Assembly: GCA_002104985.1 (NCBI GenBank) | Contig: MCGO01000048.1 | Location: forward strand, 1 to 64,000 | Direction: 5' to 3' | DNA: 64,000 nt | From: Rhizoclosmatium globosum | Lineage: Eukaryota > Chytridiomycota > Chytridiomycetes > Chytridiales > Chytriomycetaceae | In this document: in pieces, positions 9,604-23,000 of the stretch | How the letters are laid out: each line of letters starts with the position of its first letter | How positions within the stretch are numbered: position 1 is the stretch's first letter | Notes under the pieces: generated by a model | Told to the model about the DNA's origin: nothing | What the model saw: only the letters and a program-made list of their open reading frames with translations | Database searches by the model: none | Translations under genes and position numbers: made by a program

Positions 9604-10598
9604 TCATAACGACGCCGCAGCAATGCCGAAACGTTCAGCGCGTTGCTTCAAACGCTGGTCAAAATCTGACAACAAACGTCAGTACACTGACGATTATCAC
9701 GTCACTCCAGCCAACAATACAATTATAAGCACAAGTACGTACCATACGAAATCGAGACAGCTCCAAACCTCTCTGCTCTCTTTTTCAATGTGTTTGGATC
9801 GATGATGGCTGAAATGATGGCACCAGAATTCGTGTTGGATGGTGGGACATGATATGGCTTTAGTCGATTCGATCCACGATGAGACTGAGAGTTTGAGATG
9901 GAAGTAGTAGAATGAAGGGATGGAGGGATGGGAGTGTAGAGGGATAGACCAAATCTTTGAGCCCTTCTTTGCAGAATATCAGGATCCAAAACAGCAGCCG
10001 CAGCGACTCCATTTGAGTGTGAATGAGACAGAAATGCATGTGCAGGATATGATGTTGTTGTCAAACCAAAACGTTCCATTCGTTTCCGAGTCTTTTCAAC
10101 TTCCTCCTCTTCTAGATTCAAACCAAATCTTTTCGCTCGTTTTAGTTTCAGAGTTTCTTCATCGACGGCGGGTTTGAGTCCAAAGCGACGTGCGCGTGCT
10201 TCGAGAATGTCGTCTGAGAGAGTAGCTAAACCAAAACGGGCCGCCCGTCGCTGAAGCATAATTTGATGGTCGTTTTGAGATTGATTGATCGAGTTTGGTG
10301 GGAGCGTTCGAGGTTTTGGCTGGGTTTGGGTTGGTGTTGAAGTATCCGCAGCAGGTTGAGCAGTCACTGGGGCAACAGTAGGATTAGATGGTGGTGGATG
10401 GTCCGAATCAACGGAATCAGAATAATGTTCAATCAAGCGATCAATGAGAGCATTCTTGTTTCCTGTTGAGGGTAGTCCCAAAGTGGAGAGCTCTGGTTGG
10501 CCAATTAGAGCAACGCCAGGATTTAAAAAGAGACTCAGCCAACCTTGTTTCAAATCCGCGACGCGCTTCTTTGTAAGAGCGTCTCTTGTGTGGAACAT
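9604..10598 (-). CDS. SAP-domain mRNA export factor, SARNP/Tho1-like
   Basis: Three exons: 10598-10544, 10492-9743 and 9665-9604. The first intron (51 bp) is divisible by three and stop-free, so an unspliced reading hides it. Splicing joins RVADLKQ to ELSTLGLPSTGNK, forming a proper N-terminal SAP domain (residues about 10-45) that binds nucleic acid. A Pro/Thr linker follows. Then come seven copies of an R-x-x-R-F-G motif (RRAARFGLA, ARARRFGLK, KRAKRFGLN, KRMERFGLT, RRAQRFGLS, KRAERFGAV, QRAERFGIA), the last in the final exon. SARNP/Tho1 uses such motifs to hold several copies of the DEAD-box helicase UAP56/DDX39B (Sub2) on mRNPs. Total 288 residues, nuclear. The start at 10598 is the first ATG before the SAP helix. 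Confidence 0.82.
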
Positions 10599-10790
10599 TG
10601 GACGTGGTTCCTTTTTTGAAACTCAACTTCTTTTTGCGAAACGAGACTTGACCATCAACAACGACTAACAAACAGCCTTCGTTGCTTCTTCGACTCGGCT
10701 GCAAAAAGAAGAGAAAGAAAGATAGAGAAAAGAGACCCGCAAAGACATCCTCTCTCTCTCACTCACACTCTCACTCCAAAACAAGAAAAG
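10599..10790. promoter_or_regulatory. Divergent promoter between the SARNP-like and LD/PNUTS-like genes
   Basis: Only 192 bp separate the two start codons. The side facing the LD/PNUTS-like gene carries a CT-rich tract (10748-10777, repeats of CTCTCT/CACTCT). Pyrimidine tracts of this kind are common just upstream of fungal start sites. No TATA box is evident. Confidence 0.4.
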
Positions 10791-13700
10791 ATGGATGATA
10801 TGAACCGCTTTCTTGCGGAGCTCCAGCGCAACCAACAGACCCAATCGATGCTTGTCCAGTCACAGCCGTTACAAGACCTGGCCCCGCCGCTCGAAGCGCA
10901 GTGGGATCAATCGAACCAAGTCCCGGCGGGTCACGTGCAGCCTCAATCACTGGCAACTCAGAGGCCTCATCGGAACGTACAGCCGCCAGTGCTTTATGGT
11001 GTTAGCTCAGGTAATAATAATGCTAATAAAGCTCTCGTTTGCACAGAGAGAGAGAAAAAGAGAGATAGAGAGAGAGAAGAGAGATGATGTAGAAGACTGC
11101 GCATATCACTATTGATACGAATGGAACGCCTCATCACAGACAGTACGCGTACTTTGTGGGCAAGAACAAACTGCATCAACTATAAACCAGCACACCTTAT
11201 ATTCTCCAAGTATTTGCTCTTTTTGCTGACACGATTTCCCCTTCAATCCATACACAGTCCCACAGTCATTTATGTACAACCAGCCGCACCAAAATCAACA
11301 GCAGCAACAACACAATTCACTTGCAAATTCTGCACCCCAGCAATCATTCCCTCAACAAACTATTGCCGCACTCCCCACGTCCGGACCAACTGGTGCGCGA
11401 TCTGTTTCCCGGTTTTCAAATGAACAGACGGCTGAAATGAGAACAATGTTTGACCGGAATCATAATCCCGATCGCGAAGCGATGGAGTTTTTGGCAAGGA
11501 ATATTGGTTTGACTTATGAGCAGGTATGTCTTGTTCCAAGCTTTTAGAAGATTTTCGTTCACAGTGTGAAGAAATGTGTGCAAGGAAAAGTCCGTGGAGT
11601 AGATAATTACAGAATATGACCGGAATTGTCACATGAAAACCTTGACTCCAGTTTTGCCAACAACACATGACAAATAACCTAACAACATTAGGTTCGCAAA
11701 TGGATGTCGAGGGAACGTTCTAAACTTAAGGAATCTGGTGTCGCCGTCCAATCCAATAACAACACCTCAACCTTCCCAAGAGCAAGCTCTATTGCCTCTG
11801 ATGAATCTGCAGCCGATGCAAATTCCACAACATCAGCAGGAGCACCACCACCGTTAAACACAACACCAACGACTCCTGCACTCTCAGAGACTGTTACATC
11901 CGCTGCTCCTGCCCAAATCACTTTCGATGATATTGACTTTGAAGACCCCGCATATGTCATCAAGTATTTAAGGTTCCTGTCCACGGCACAGACTGTCGTT
12001 GAGAAACGACTTCGTCTTGACTTAAGCGAGGAGGAAGTGTCGCCTGAATTTTATGAGGCGTAAGTATTCCACTCAAGTGTTCTGACAACGTGCTAACAAA
12101 CTTTCCCTTTTATCAAGATTTGCACAGACGAAAGAGTTCCGTGGACTGATTCTACTGAAAAAGTGGTTGTTGGAGGCTAAAGATGCAGCTGAGTGGGAGT
12201 TGGTGAAAGATGTGTTGAATTTGCTGGAGAAACTGCCGGTCAGCGTTGAAGGTCTTGCGGTTACCAAACTTGGACGAGTCGTTGCTGGATTAGGAAAAGT
12301 TGAAAACGCAGATGGTTTGTTTTATTCAAATGACGAAACAAAATAACTAATTATTACCTTGAACGAAGGTAGCGTAAAGGAGCTCTCGGCCAAAGTGACG
12401 AAAATATGGACCGACGTTGTTGCAAAACAAAATGCTCCCAAATCCACACCAGAACCAGAGCCCGCGCCCGCACCAGTACCCGCACCTGCCGCACCGAAAA
12501 CCATTACCCTTGAAGAAAGGAGGAGAGCCCAAAAAGAAAAAGAAGACGCAATCGCCGCGGAGCAAAAAGCAAAAGCCGACGCCCTTCTTGCCAAAATCAA
12601 AACGTCTGCTCCATCCACTACAACCCCTGCCGAACCGTCGCCGACTTCCACCTCCGCAACTTTAGCCACGGAACCCAAATTTGCATCCTTCAGTTATCGC
12701 AAGAAAGCAGCCCCTGAACCAACGCCACCCGAAAAGGAAGCTACACCGGAACCCCCTGCCCCCGTCGTACTCAATGAACACGGTGTCAAATCAATTTTAT
12801 CATCTACTGTAACACCCGACGTTGACCCTTTGCACCCGCGCAAGAAACGGAAGGCGGTCACGTTTGCCGCAGAGCTAGTCAAGACGCGGTATTTCAACAT
12901 CGATGATGACGTTATGGCGGCTGGGGATAGGCATTTCAAGAATAAGAGCGCGAGAGATAGTGAGCGTGGGGAAGGCCGGATAGCGTTTGGGAGTGGGGTT
13001 GGGGGAAGTGGAGGTGCTAGGGAAGTCAAAGCAAATGGAGAGTGGAGACAGCTGAGATGTAAGTATTTCATTGTTGGGATTGTGGTAGTAGAGTTAATTT
13101 TGTTTGTAGTAATGGCAATGAGCGTTCACTTGCCTGTCACTGAAACACCAGAGACGAAAAATCAAGAAGATCGAGAGAGGAATGTGATGAGTGTCACGTA
13201 TTACGAGGACTCGGAAATTCCAGCCAATCCTACTGATTTAGATGAGGACTATGGAGAAGATGACGATATGCGCGTGGAGCCGCGGGAAGTTATTATGATT
13301 CCTTTGGATGATCCGGCAGATGTACCTGCACAAGCTGTAACTGTTGCACCGCTATTGAGTGGACTGGGTGGCCTTAGCGCATTGTTTTCCGGAAATCAGC
13401 AACCTCAGACAACTCCAACAACATCTGTTTCCGTGCTTGGACTATTATCATCGCTACAACAACAGCAGCAGCAACCACCGAAAGCTGATGTTTCAAACTT
13501 GTTGAGGTCGTTGGGAGTTGCTCCTCCAACAGCACCAACTCCTCCTACTCAGTTCCCTTCGTTTCTGCAACAACCTCAACCTGTCACGACTGCACCATCT
13601 TCTTTACCTTCATTCTTACAACAACCGAATCAAACCTCTGCTGTTGTTGGTGGAGTCCCTCCTCAACTTGTGAACCTGTTGAGCAAACTCGCGCCTCAAA

Positions 13701-14260
13701 CTCCTCAACAGCACCAACAACCAACAAACTTTGGGTTTCCACTGGCCATGCCACCTCCACCTCCACCAGCTGTCGCCCAAAACTTCAACAACTCAGCTTC
13801 CGTCGCTCCCGGAATCGCCGCATTCTTGCAAAACCTGCAACAAACGCAGCAGCAACAGTCGCAAGCACCTCAACCACAGCAATACCCCTTCCAACAAGCC
13901 CAACAGCAGCAACAACCTGCTCCGGCGTTACTTGCTGGTCTCGCTGCCTTCCAACAACAGGCGAACATGTACAACTCTGCCAACAAACATCCCCGTCAAG
14001 ATGACGATATGGACGAATGGAACCGTAACAAACGTGTTGCATCGGATTTTTCTCGACAAGGACAACCACTTCCGTCGCAACAACAGCAATTCGGTCGCGG
14101 TGGTAGTTTCAGTGGTCGAGGACGAGGCGGTTTCACGAAAAATCGGGAAGATATCAAGCCAAAAGGGAAATGTCATTATTGGAGTCGAGGAAACTGTCAG
14201 TATGGCGACAAGTGCTTTAATATTCATGAAGGAGAAGGAGGGTCGACGAGGAACTTTTAG
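10791..14260 (+). CDS. Homeodomain + TFIIS-N + RVxF + CCCH protein, LUMINIDEPENDENS/PNUTS-like PP1 regulator
   Basis: Six exons fit: 10791-11010, 11258-11523, 11692-12059, 12118-12314, 12369-13058 and 13110-14260 (963 residues). Exons 2-3 encode a homeodomain (SRFSNEQTAEM, NIGLTYEQ, then VRKWMSRERSK as recognition helix). Exons 4-5 encode a TFIIS N-terminal helical domain (FRGLILLKKWLLEA to VTKIW). A canonical RVxF PP1-docking motif, KAVTF, lies near residue 512. A long Gln/Pro-rich region and an RGG patch precede a C-terminal CCCH finger (C-x7-C-x5-C-x3-H, CHYWSRGNCQYGDKCFNIH). PNUTS and fission yeast Ppn1 target PP1 to the cleavage/polyadenylation machinery; plant LD joins a homeodomain to a TFIIS-N domain. 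The 51-bp intron at 13059-13109 is stop-free and, if retained, would falsely suggest a membrane segment. Confidence 0.78.
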
Positions 14261-14432
14261 AGATGTATGCGTGATTGTGGTCTTTGCATGATTGGAATTG
14301 TTCTTATTTTTATTGCCGATTTTGTGGGTTTATAGTTTCTTAAAAAAAGTGAAGAAGGGACGACAAATATATTCAATTTCACCACTACAATCACACCATA
14401 AATATAATAACGAGCTAAGCCATTTTTCAGCA

Positions 14433-17803
<3,371 letters not shown>

Positions 17804-18913
17804 TTCCTCTGGAGTAGTAGCTAAAATATTGTGATATACTGAGGCCTTTCAACAGAGAGTTCTGCCGTCTCTGTTCCATCTCTCAAGATAACGGACAATT
17901 TTGCCTTGTTCTTCTCTCTTGTACTCTGTCATCCGGGCCACTTTCTTTCCTTTCTGACTTTAACTTAACCTGTTCCGCTAACGTTATGGTTCTTAACTGT
18001 GACTACATTGGCACTGGTCCTACTAATGATGTTGGGACATCTTTGGCTTCTCCATCTAACATTTGTTGACAGCTCACTTGAGCTTTCTCATACGTTGGTA
18101 GACCTCACTTCTCAGTTGTATATCTCCGCCATCTCGTTCCGTCCCATAGTATCCAATCATTTAATTGATATAGTGAGGTTCTTCTGTAACACCTGTTGTT
18201 CGTCAGAACTGGTTTCTTATGACTTACGTTGTATAATTAAGCTTACCATTCTGACCGTCACGTTCATACTTTGTTTCAATCAAGACTCGATATTTTTATT
18301 ATTACAATTTGTAATAAAGTGTGGCCAAAACTCCTCAATGCACCTTATCACTGTGCCTAAATTTGCAAAATGGTCGCGAAACAGTGCCATCTAAAGCGCA
18401 CTCAGTGATTTCCTGATGGGTGAGAGTGGAGGGTGGCTAAAGACAGCAAATTAAATGCCAGATAATTTGGGAGCAATGCACCAATCGGCACGGGGACTTT
18501 CAACATTGAAAATGCTGGATCAGTAGGCATCAGATTCACTTGATGCCCTGCACTTTCCTTGATAAGACGAAGCAGAGGATTTGGGGTCTGTGGTTCGAAT
18601 GTCACCCAGTCAAGTCAGTGACATCCAATAAGCGCACTTCGAGTACTTTCAGGCAAAGAATAGTTGTATGTATTCCAGTAAATAGCTTTTGATTCTGATA
18701 TACTTACGCTATTTTCGGTGCAATAAGCATTTATCTATTTTACTATTGTCAGGGAGCTCACAGAAAAACGAAACTGGTTTATTGGCGATACTTTAAACTT
18801 ATTGCATGGTAACCCTCTTCATTCTTCACCCACCCGTTATATTAACGCGATAGCACAGTACTTCCTTGAAAAGTCCCTGTCGTTTGAGAGTCGTAAACGA
18901 ATAACAAACCCCG
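17804..18913. other. Intergenic region
   Basis: About 1.1 kb of AT-rich sequence between the 5' end of MCM6 and the 3' end of the membrane protein gene. Only short ORFs without motifs are present (for example 17999-18394 plus, 18402-18605 minus). The stretch next to 17804 should hold the MCM6 promoter and possibly a 5' exon. No repeat or RNA gene recognised. Confidence 0.5.
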
Positions 18914-19879
18914 TTACTTCTCAACCTCTTTCGCGTCAGTCCTGGCAATCGTATTTAAATTGTCACTCCCATCCATAAACCCTTTTGCAAGGTTTTTAAT
19001 GCTCTGTTTCCCACCGTTCACTTGCAACATCCCAGGCCGGACAAGCGCAATCTTCATAAAAAAGACAGTTGTCTCAGCACCCCACATACCCAAATCAAAG
19101 AGAGCATTTGATACATAAAACAAACGAATAATGCCGTCATCCGAAACCGGTTGAAAAAACGTGATGCTCTGGAGGACAAAGAAACAGAAGCCAAAGAAAC
19201 AGAGGCTCGTGGATATAAGTCCGTATCTTGCAATTATTTTGCATTCTGGTTGTGCTGTGATGTTCATGGATGTTGAGAAGAAGAGGTGGAAGAGGTAAGA
19301 GTATGTGAAGAATGAGTCAAGGGTGAGGGTAAGAATTGCGGGGATGATGGCTGCGAACACATAGATCTTGTAGCTATCTATTGGATCAACGGGAATGAAT
19401 TCGAGAAAGAAGGAGGTTGTTGAACATATTGGTGTGAGGTATAAGATTCTTTGGAAAACTTTGTAGACTTTGGGAGTGGAATAAAGTTTGAGGACTTCGG
19501 AGGAACGGATAAAATTGAACCAGAGGTAGCTGAGCTCTGTGAGGCCGAATGTAATGGATACTGCCTTCATTGCCCGGTGTTGGAACAGAATGTCGTCGTG
19601 GTGGGAGTGACTGATGGCTGATGCAATGAAAAACGACATCATTGAAAAATACAAACAAAGCAGAAGACTATTCGTAACGGTAAACACGTGTCGAAAGGTG
19701 CAAGGTAACCCGCGCAACGGAAGTTCGATACTAATAATAAGCCACAAGAGGAACAAGAATTTCCCGGCATCGGTAGCAGCAAGCGTGAACTCAAAAGCTA
19801 CAGTTGCAGTGACCCAGTCAATATTAGTTGTTGAGTTGAAAGCAACAGCGTCCATTGTTGAAGAAGGGTTCCGGAACAA
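18914..19879 (-). CDS. Orphan multi-pass (about seven-helix) membrane protein
   Basis: A single exon of 321 residues with about seven hydrophobic helices: FLFLLWLIISIELPL, LLLCLYFSMMSFFIA, a helix around SITFGLTELSYLWF, FVFAAIIPAILTLTL-like segments, a long aromatic helix (FFTYSYLFHLFF), SLCFFGFCFFVLQSI, and a last helix before MKIALVRPG. The N-terminus has NxS/T sites (FNSTTN), suggesting an outside N-terminus. The C-terminal tail is polar. The topology resembles the large families of chytrid 7TM proteins, but there is no motif tying it to a known receptor class. ATG at 19879 is used; an internal ATG at 19852 is an alternative. It is transcribed away from the giant flagellar gene, with only 171 bp between the starts. 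Confidence 0.7.
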   Translation of the reverse strand: MFRNPSSTMDAVAFNSTTNIDWVTATVAFEFTLAATDAGKFLFLLWLIISIELPLRGLPCTFRHVFTVTNSLLLCLYFSMMSFFIASAISHSHHDDILFQHRAMKAVSITFGLTELSYLWFNFIRSSEVLKLYSTPKVYKVFQRILYLTPICSTTSFFLEFIPVDPIDSYKIYVFAAIIPAILTLTLDSFFTYSYLFHLFFSTSMNITAQPECKIIARYGLISTSLCFFGFCFFVLQSITFFQPVSDDGIIRLFYVSNALFDLGMWGAETTVFFMKIALVRPGMLQVNGGKQSIKNLAKGFMDGSDNLNTIARTDAKEVEK

Positions 19880-20050
19880 TAGTCCAAAAATGATGACAAT
19901 GTTTTGGCTACTACTTCAAAAGTTTAGTAAGAAAATCAAGAGCATCTGTATTTGAAGATGAATGAAGTTAGTCCAGAGATGTCAAACAATTTTCAACTGC
20001 CAAACAAAACTTCCATCATCTCCTTCTGAATCCACCACCACACCACAGCT
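19880..20050. promoter_or_regulatory. Divergent promoter of the membrane protein and the HYDIN-like gene
   Basis: 171 bp between two divergent ATGs must contain both promoters. AT-rich; no clear TATA or repeated motif found by eye. Confidence 0.35.
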
Positions 20051-23000
20051 ATGAATACGAATTCACGTGGTCGCGGAGGAATCGGAGGAGCGCGAAAAGC
20101 GCGAGCGGCAGCAGCAGGCGCCAAGAGCAACACCGCCCAAATTAAGACGCTGAGTGATCTGGTCAAATCACTCGTCAAACGACAGAATGCACCAACGACA
20201 CGCGCAAGTCGGCTGTGGGCCAAGCTACGCGACCACGTGGTATTTATTTACTTTCTTCGTGTTTTATTCACTCGTATTTATTCAACAACAGAAAGTCGGG
20301 TTCTTTGCATCGCTGCTCAACGAGAGCGAGACGACGCCGGCCTCGTTCATCGACAACATCGAATCGCTGTGGCTTCTCGTGCACAAACACTCGTCCGAGG
20401 CCTCGGTCCGCCGCAGCATCGGCGGCGGCGGCCTCGACTCAACGACCCAGTTTGTTGCCGCCGGCGCCGCAAAACTGAAGGAAGCAAAGTTTGCCGCAGA
20501 ACGAAAGACCCGCGCAAACAAAACCGACTCGGACGACAACGTCAACGCGAATGTGAACGTGAACGTGGACTCTGATTCCCGGCCTCATTCCGCTGATGCC
20601 GATGCCGATGCCGATGCTGAAAAAGAAGCGCAAAACAAACAGAGTATTGAAGAAGACCTGGATGACGAGAACCTGGGCGAAGACATTCCTGTGGGGAGAA
20701 AGTCAAAGGTTGCTACTGGTCGGGGAAGGAAAACTGCATCAAAGGAAGCTCCAGTAGAAAACCAGGCGAGTCAGAGATCAGGATTTGGTATTGAGGGCCT
20801 TTCCTTTGATACTGTTCCAAACGTGAATGTAACGTCAGAATTGAGGATTATTGCGGAAGGCTTGTTTTCTCAGCCAATCAGTGAGTTTTTGATTGATTTT
20901 TGTCTTTTGACACGGTCCTTCCAGTCGAAGCAGATTATTTCACTGTCCAAGTCAACTTTAATCGGGGTTGGAAGCTTCTCCTCATTGGACTCACACAAGC
21001 AGAATGTATTGGCCGTTATATGGCAATGTGCGCGCTCAAAATTGCCGTCCCGGTTATTAACGACACTCTCTTGGACTCAAGCACACGACAGGTACGCGCT
21101 TAGTTCTTAACTGAGTGTCATTCACCTACATTCCCCACACAGAATATCCTGAATTCCCTCGTCAATCTCATGATTTCAGACTGCAGACTCGAAAACCGTT
21201 TGAAAGCTGTTTATTTACTCGGAATTCTGGCTCATCAGCTCGGTTTCATTCGCGAACATGACAATATGCTTTTGCGGGTAATGACTCTGAAGTCCACGAA
21301 AGAACCATATCTAACTTGACTGACAGGTGTTCAAAGAGCTTATCAAGAAACTTATTGATATCCAGTTCAAAGAGCGTAAGCTCAGCGGGGTGAGACTTGA
21401 TTCTATTTCTTCCACATCAAAGCTAAAGATAGATGACTATTCAAAGGACGCCTTGTTGAAATACCAGGCAGACAACCGATCCATGAAAATCTATCTGATT
21501 TATGCACTTGGAAAGTTTACCACCAATTTGAGTCAACATTCACGATACATGGAAGATTTGACGATCTATGCTCTCTCGAACGAGTTTGAACACGGAGATA
21601 CACGACTCCAGGTGACTAAATCCCAGTTTGGAGGGTTATTGGCATCTTACCCAACAAAAATTAGATGAAATCAGACGGAACTCTGAAGAAAGGTTTTCCA
21701 AAAGGCCCACTTCATGTTGTCAAGTCTGTCATGAGTACTTTGGTTCATGATGTAAGTGTTTCAGGTATCCTCAGATCCGACTAATCCTTAGTTCAGATTA
21801 AACATACGGAGCAAAATGAAAAATACGTTGGTGCCATCTTCAAGTCGTTTGTCAGTCCATTGCTGAAAGTTGCTACCGAAGGCGTGCAAATGGTTGCGGT
21901 TCAGTTTGTCAGGTATATTCATTCATTCTACTTAAATCAGATTAAATTGACAGCGGTATATCATTATCAGTACATGGCTCCCTGTTACAAACGAAGATAA
22001 CGGATTGTTGGCCCTGGACGCTTTGCAAACTGGGCTTAAACTGGTGAAAGATTTGGAAGTTGAGAGTTTTGACAAGAGCGCTTATGACAGAGAAATGGCT
22101 GCGTATAAGAAAGTGAGCTGCTTATCACCTGATCTAACATCGACTTACATCATTTAACCAGAAAATGATTGCTGAAGAATCTAGAATGGCTCTCCGTGCG
22201 AAGCTTCTCAAACAGCTCCTCCTTACCCCTGGCACGTACTCAAGACTCCTCCCAGTTTCTGACCATCCCGGTTTCTTTGCTGATAACAACTCGTCTATGT
22301 TCAATACGAAGGCTATCGCTGTCGGCCTTCCTATCCATCCAAAGTCGAACGTTTTAATCTCTCGCCCAATTCCAAACATTCCTGGCGTTCCGTCTGGTGT
22401 CACAACAATCCCTCCCGTCTTTATGGAGCCAACGTGGTTTGAAAAAGTCCCCATCCCTTCCTGCTACTATGAAGCTTCTGAACGTATCGGAGGGATCCCA
22501 GGACTTCCAGTCGGATACACTTACGCACCGACAAAACTCGTTGACGTGTATGCAATCCGTGGTATCGAGAAGGCCAAAAAAGAGCCGGAACTTCCTGCCC
22601 AAATCAAGCCCATTCAAGAACAGCAACAGCCGTCCAAACGTATCAGTGTTCTTGGAAGACCTAGCGCTACAGGCCGTGTGTCAAAGGCTTCTAAGCCACA
22701 AGAATCTGTCGCAGAAGATACATTGCCCGAGGAAATGACGGCACCAGGTGCTGGCTTCGGGTTCGTAAAGCGTCGCGGAACCTTACGAAGAGTCGACGTT
22801 GAACGAGGAAACGACGCATCAGATCTCCCCATCCCAACTGGAACTACGCGGCAGATGCCACAAGAAGCAGGGGTTCGGTTTGAAGGGATGCAGCGAGGGG
22901 ATCAGATGGTGCGGGAGAGTAAATCCACAGACCAGAGTCGTGCTCTTGTGGCGAAAAAGATTCCACCTGGGTTCTTGAATGTTTCGCCGTTTGCTGGGTT

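Noticed and set aside
13040..13112. Apparent transmembrane helix in the LD/PNUTS-like protein (FIVGIVVVELILFVV)
   Set aside because: It lies wholly inside a GT-AG intron (13059-13109) whose removal keeps the frame; a nuclear RNA-processing protein should not have it.
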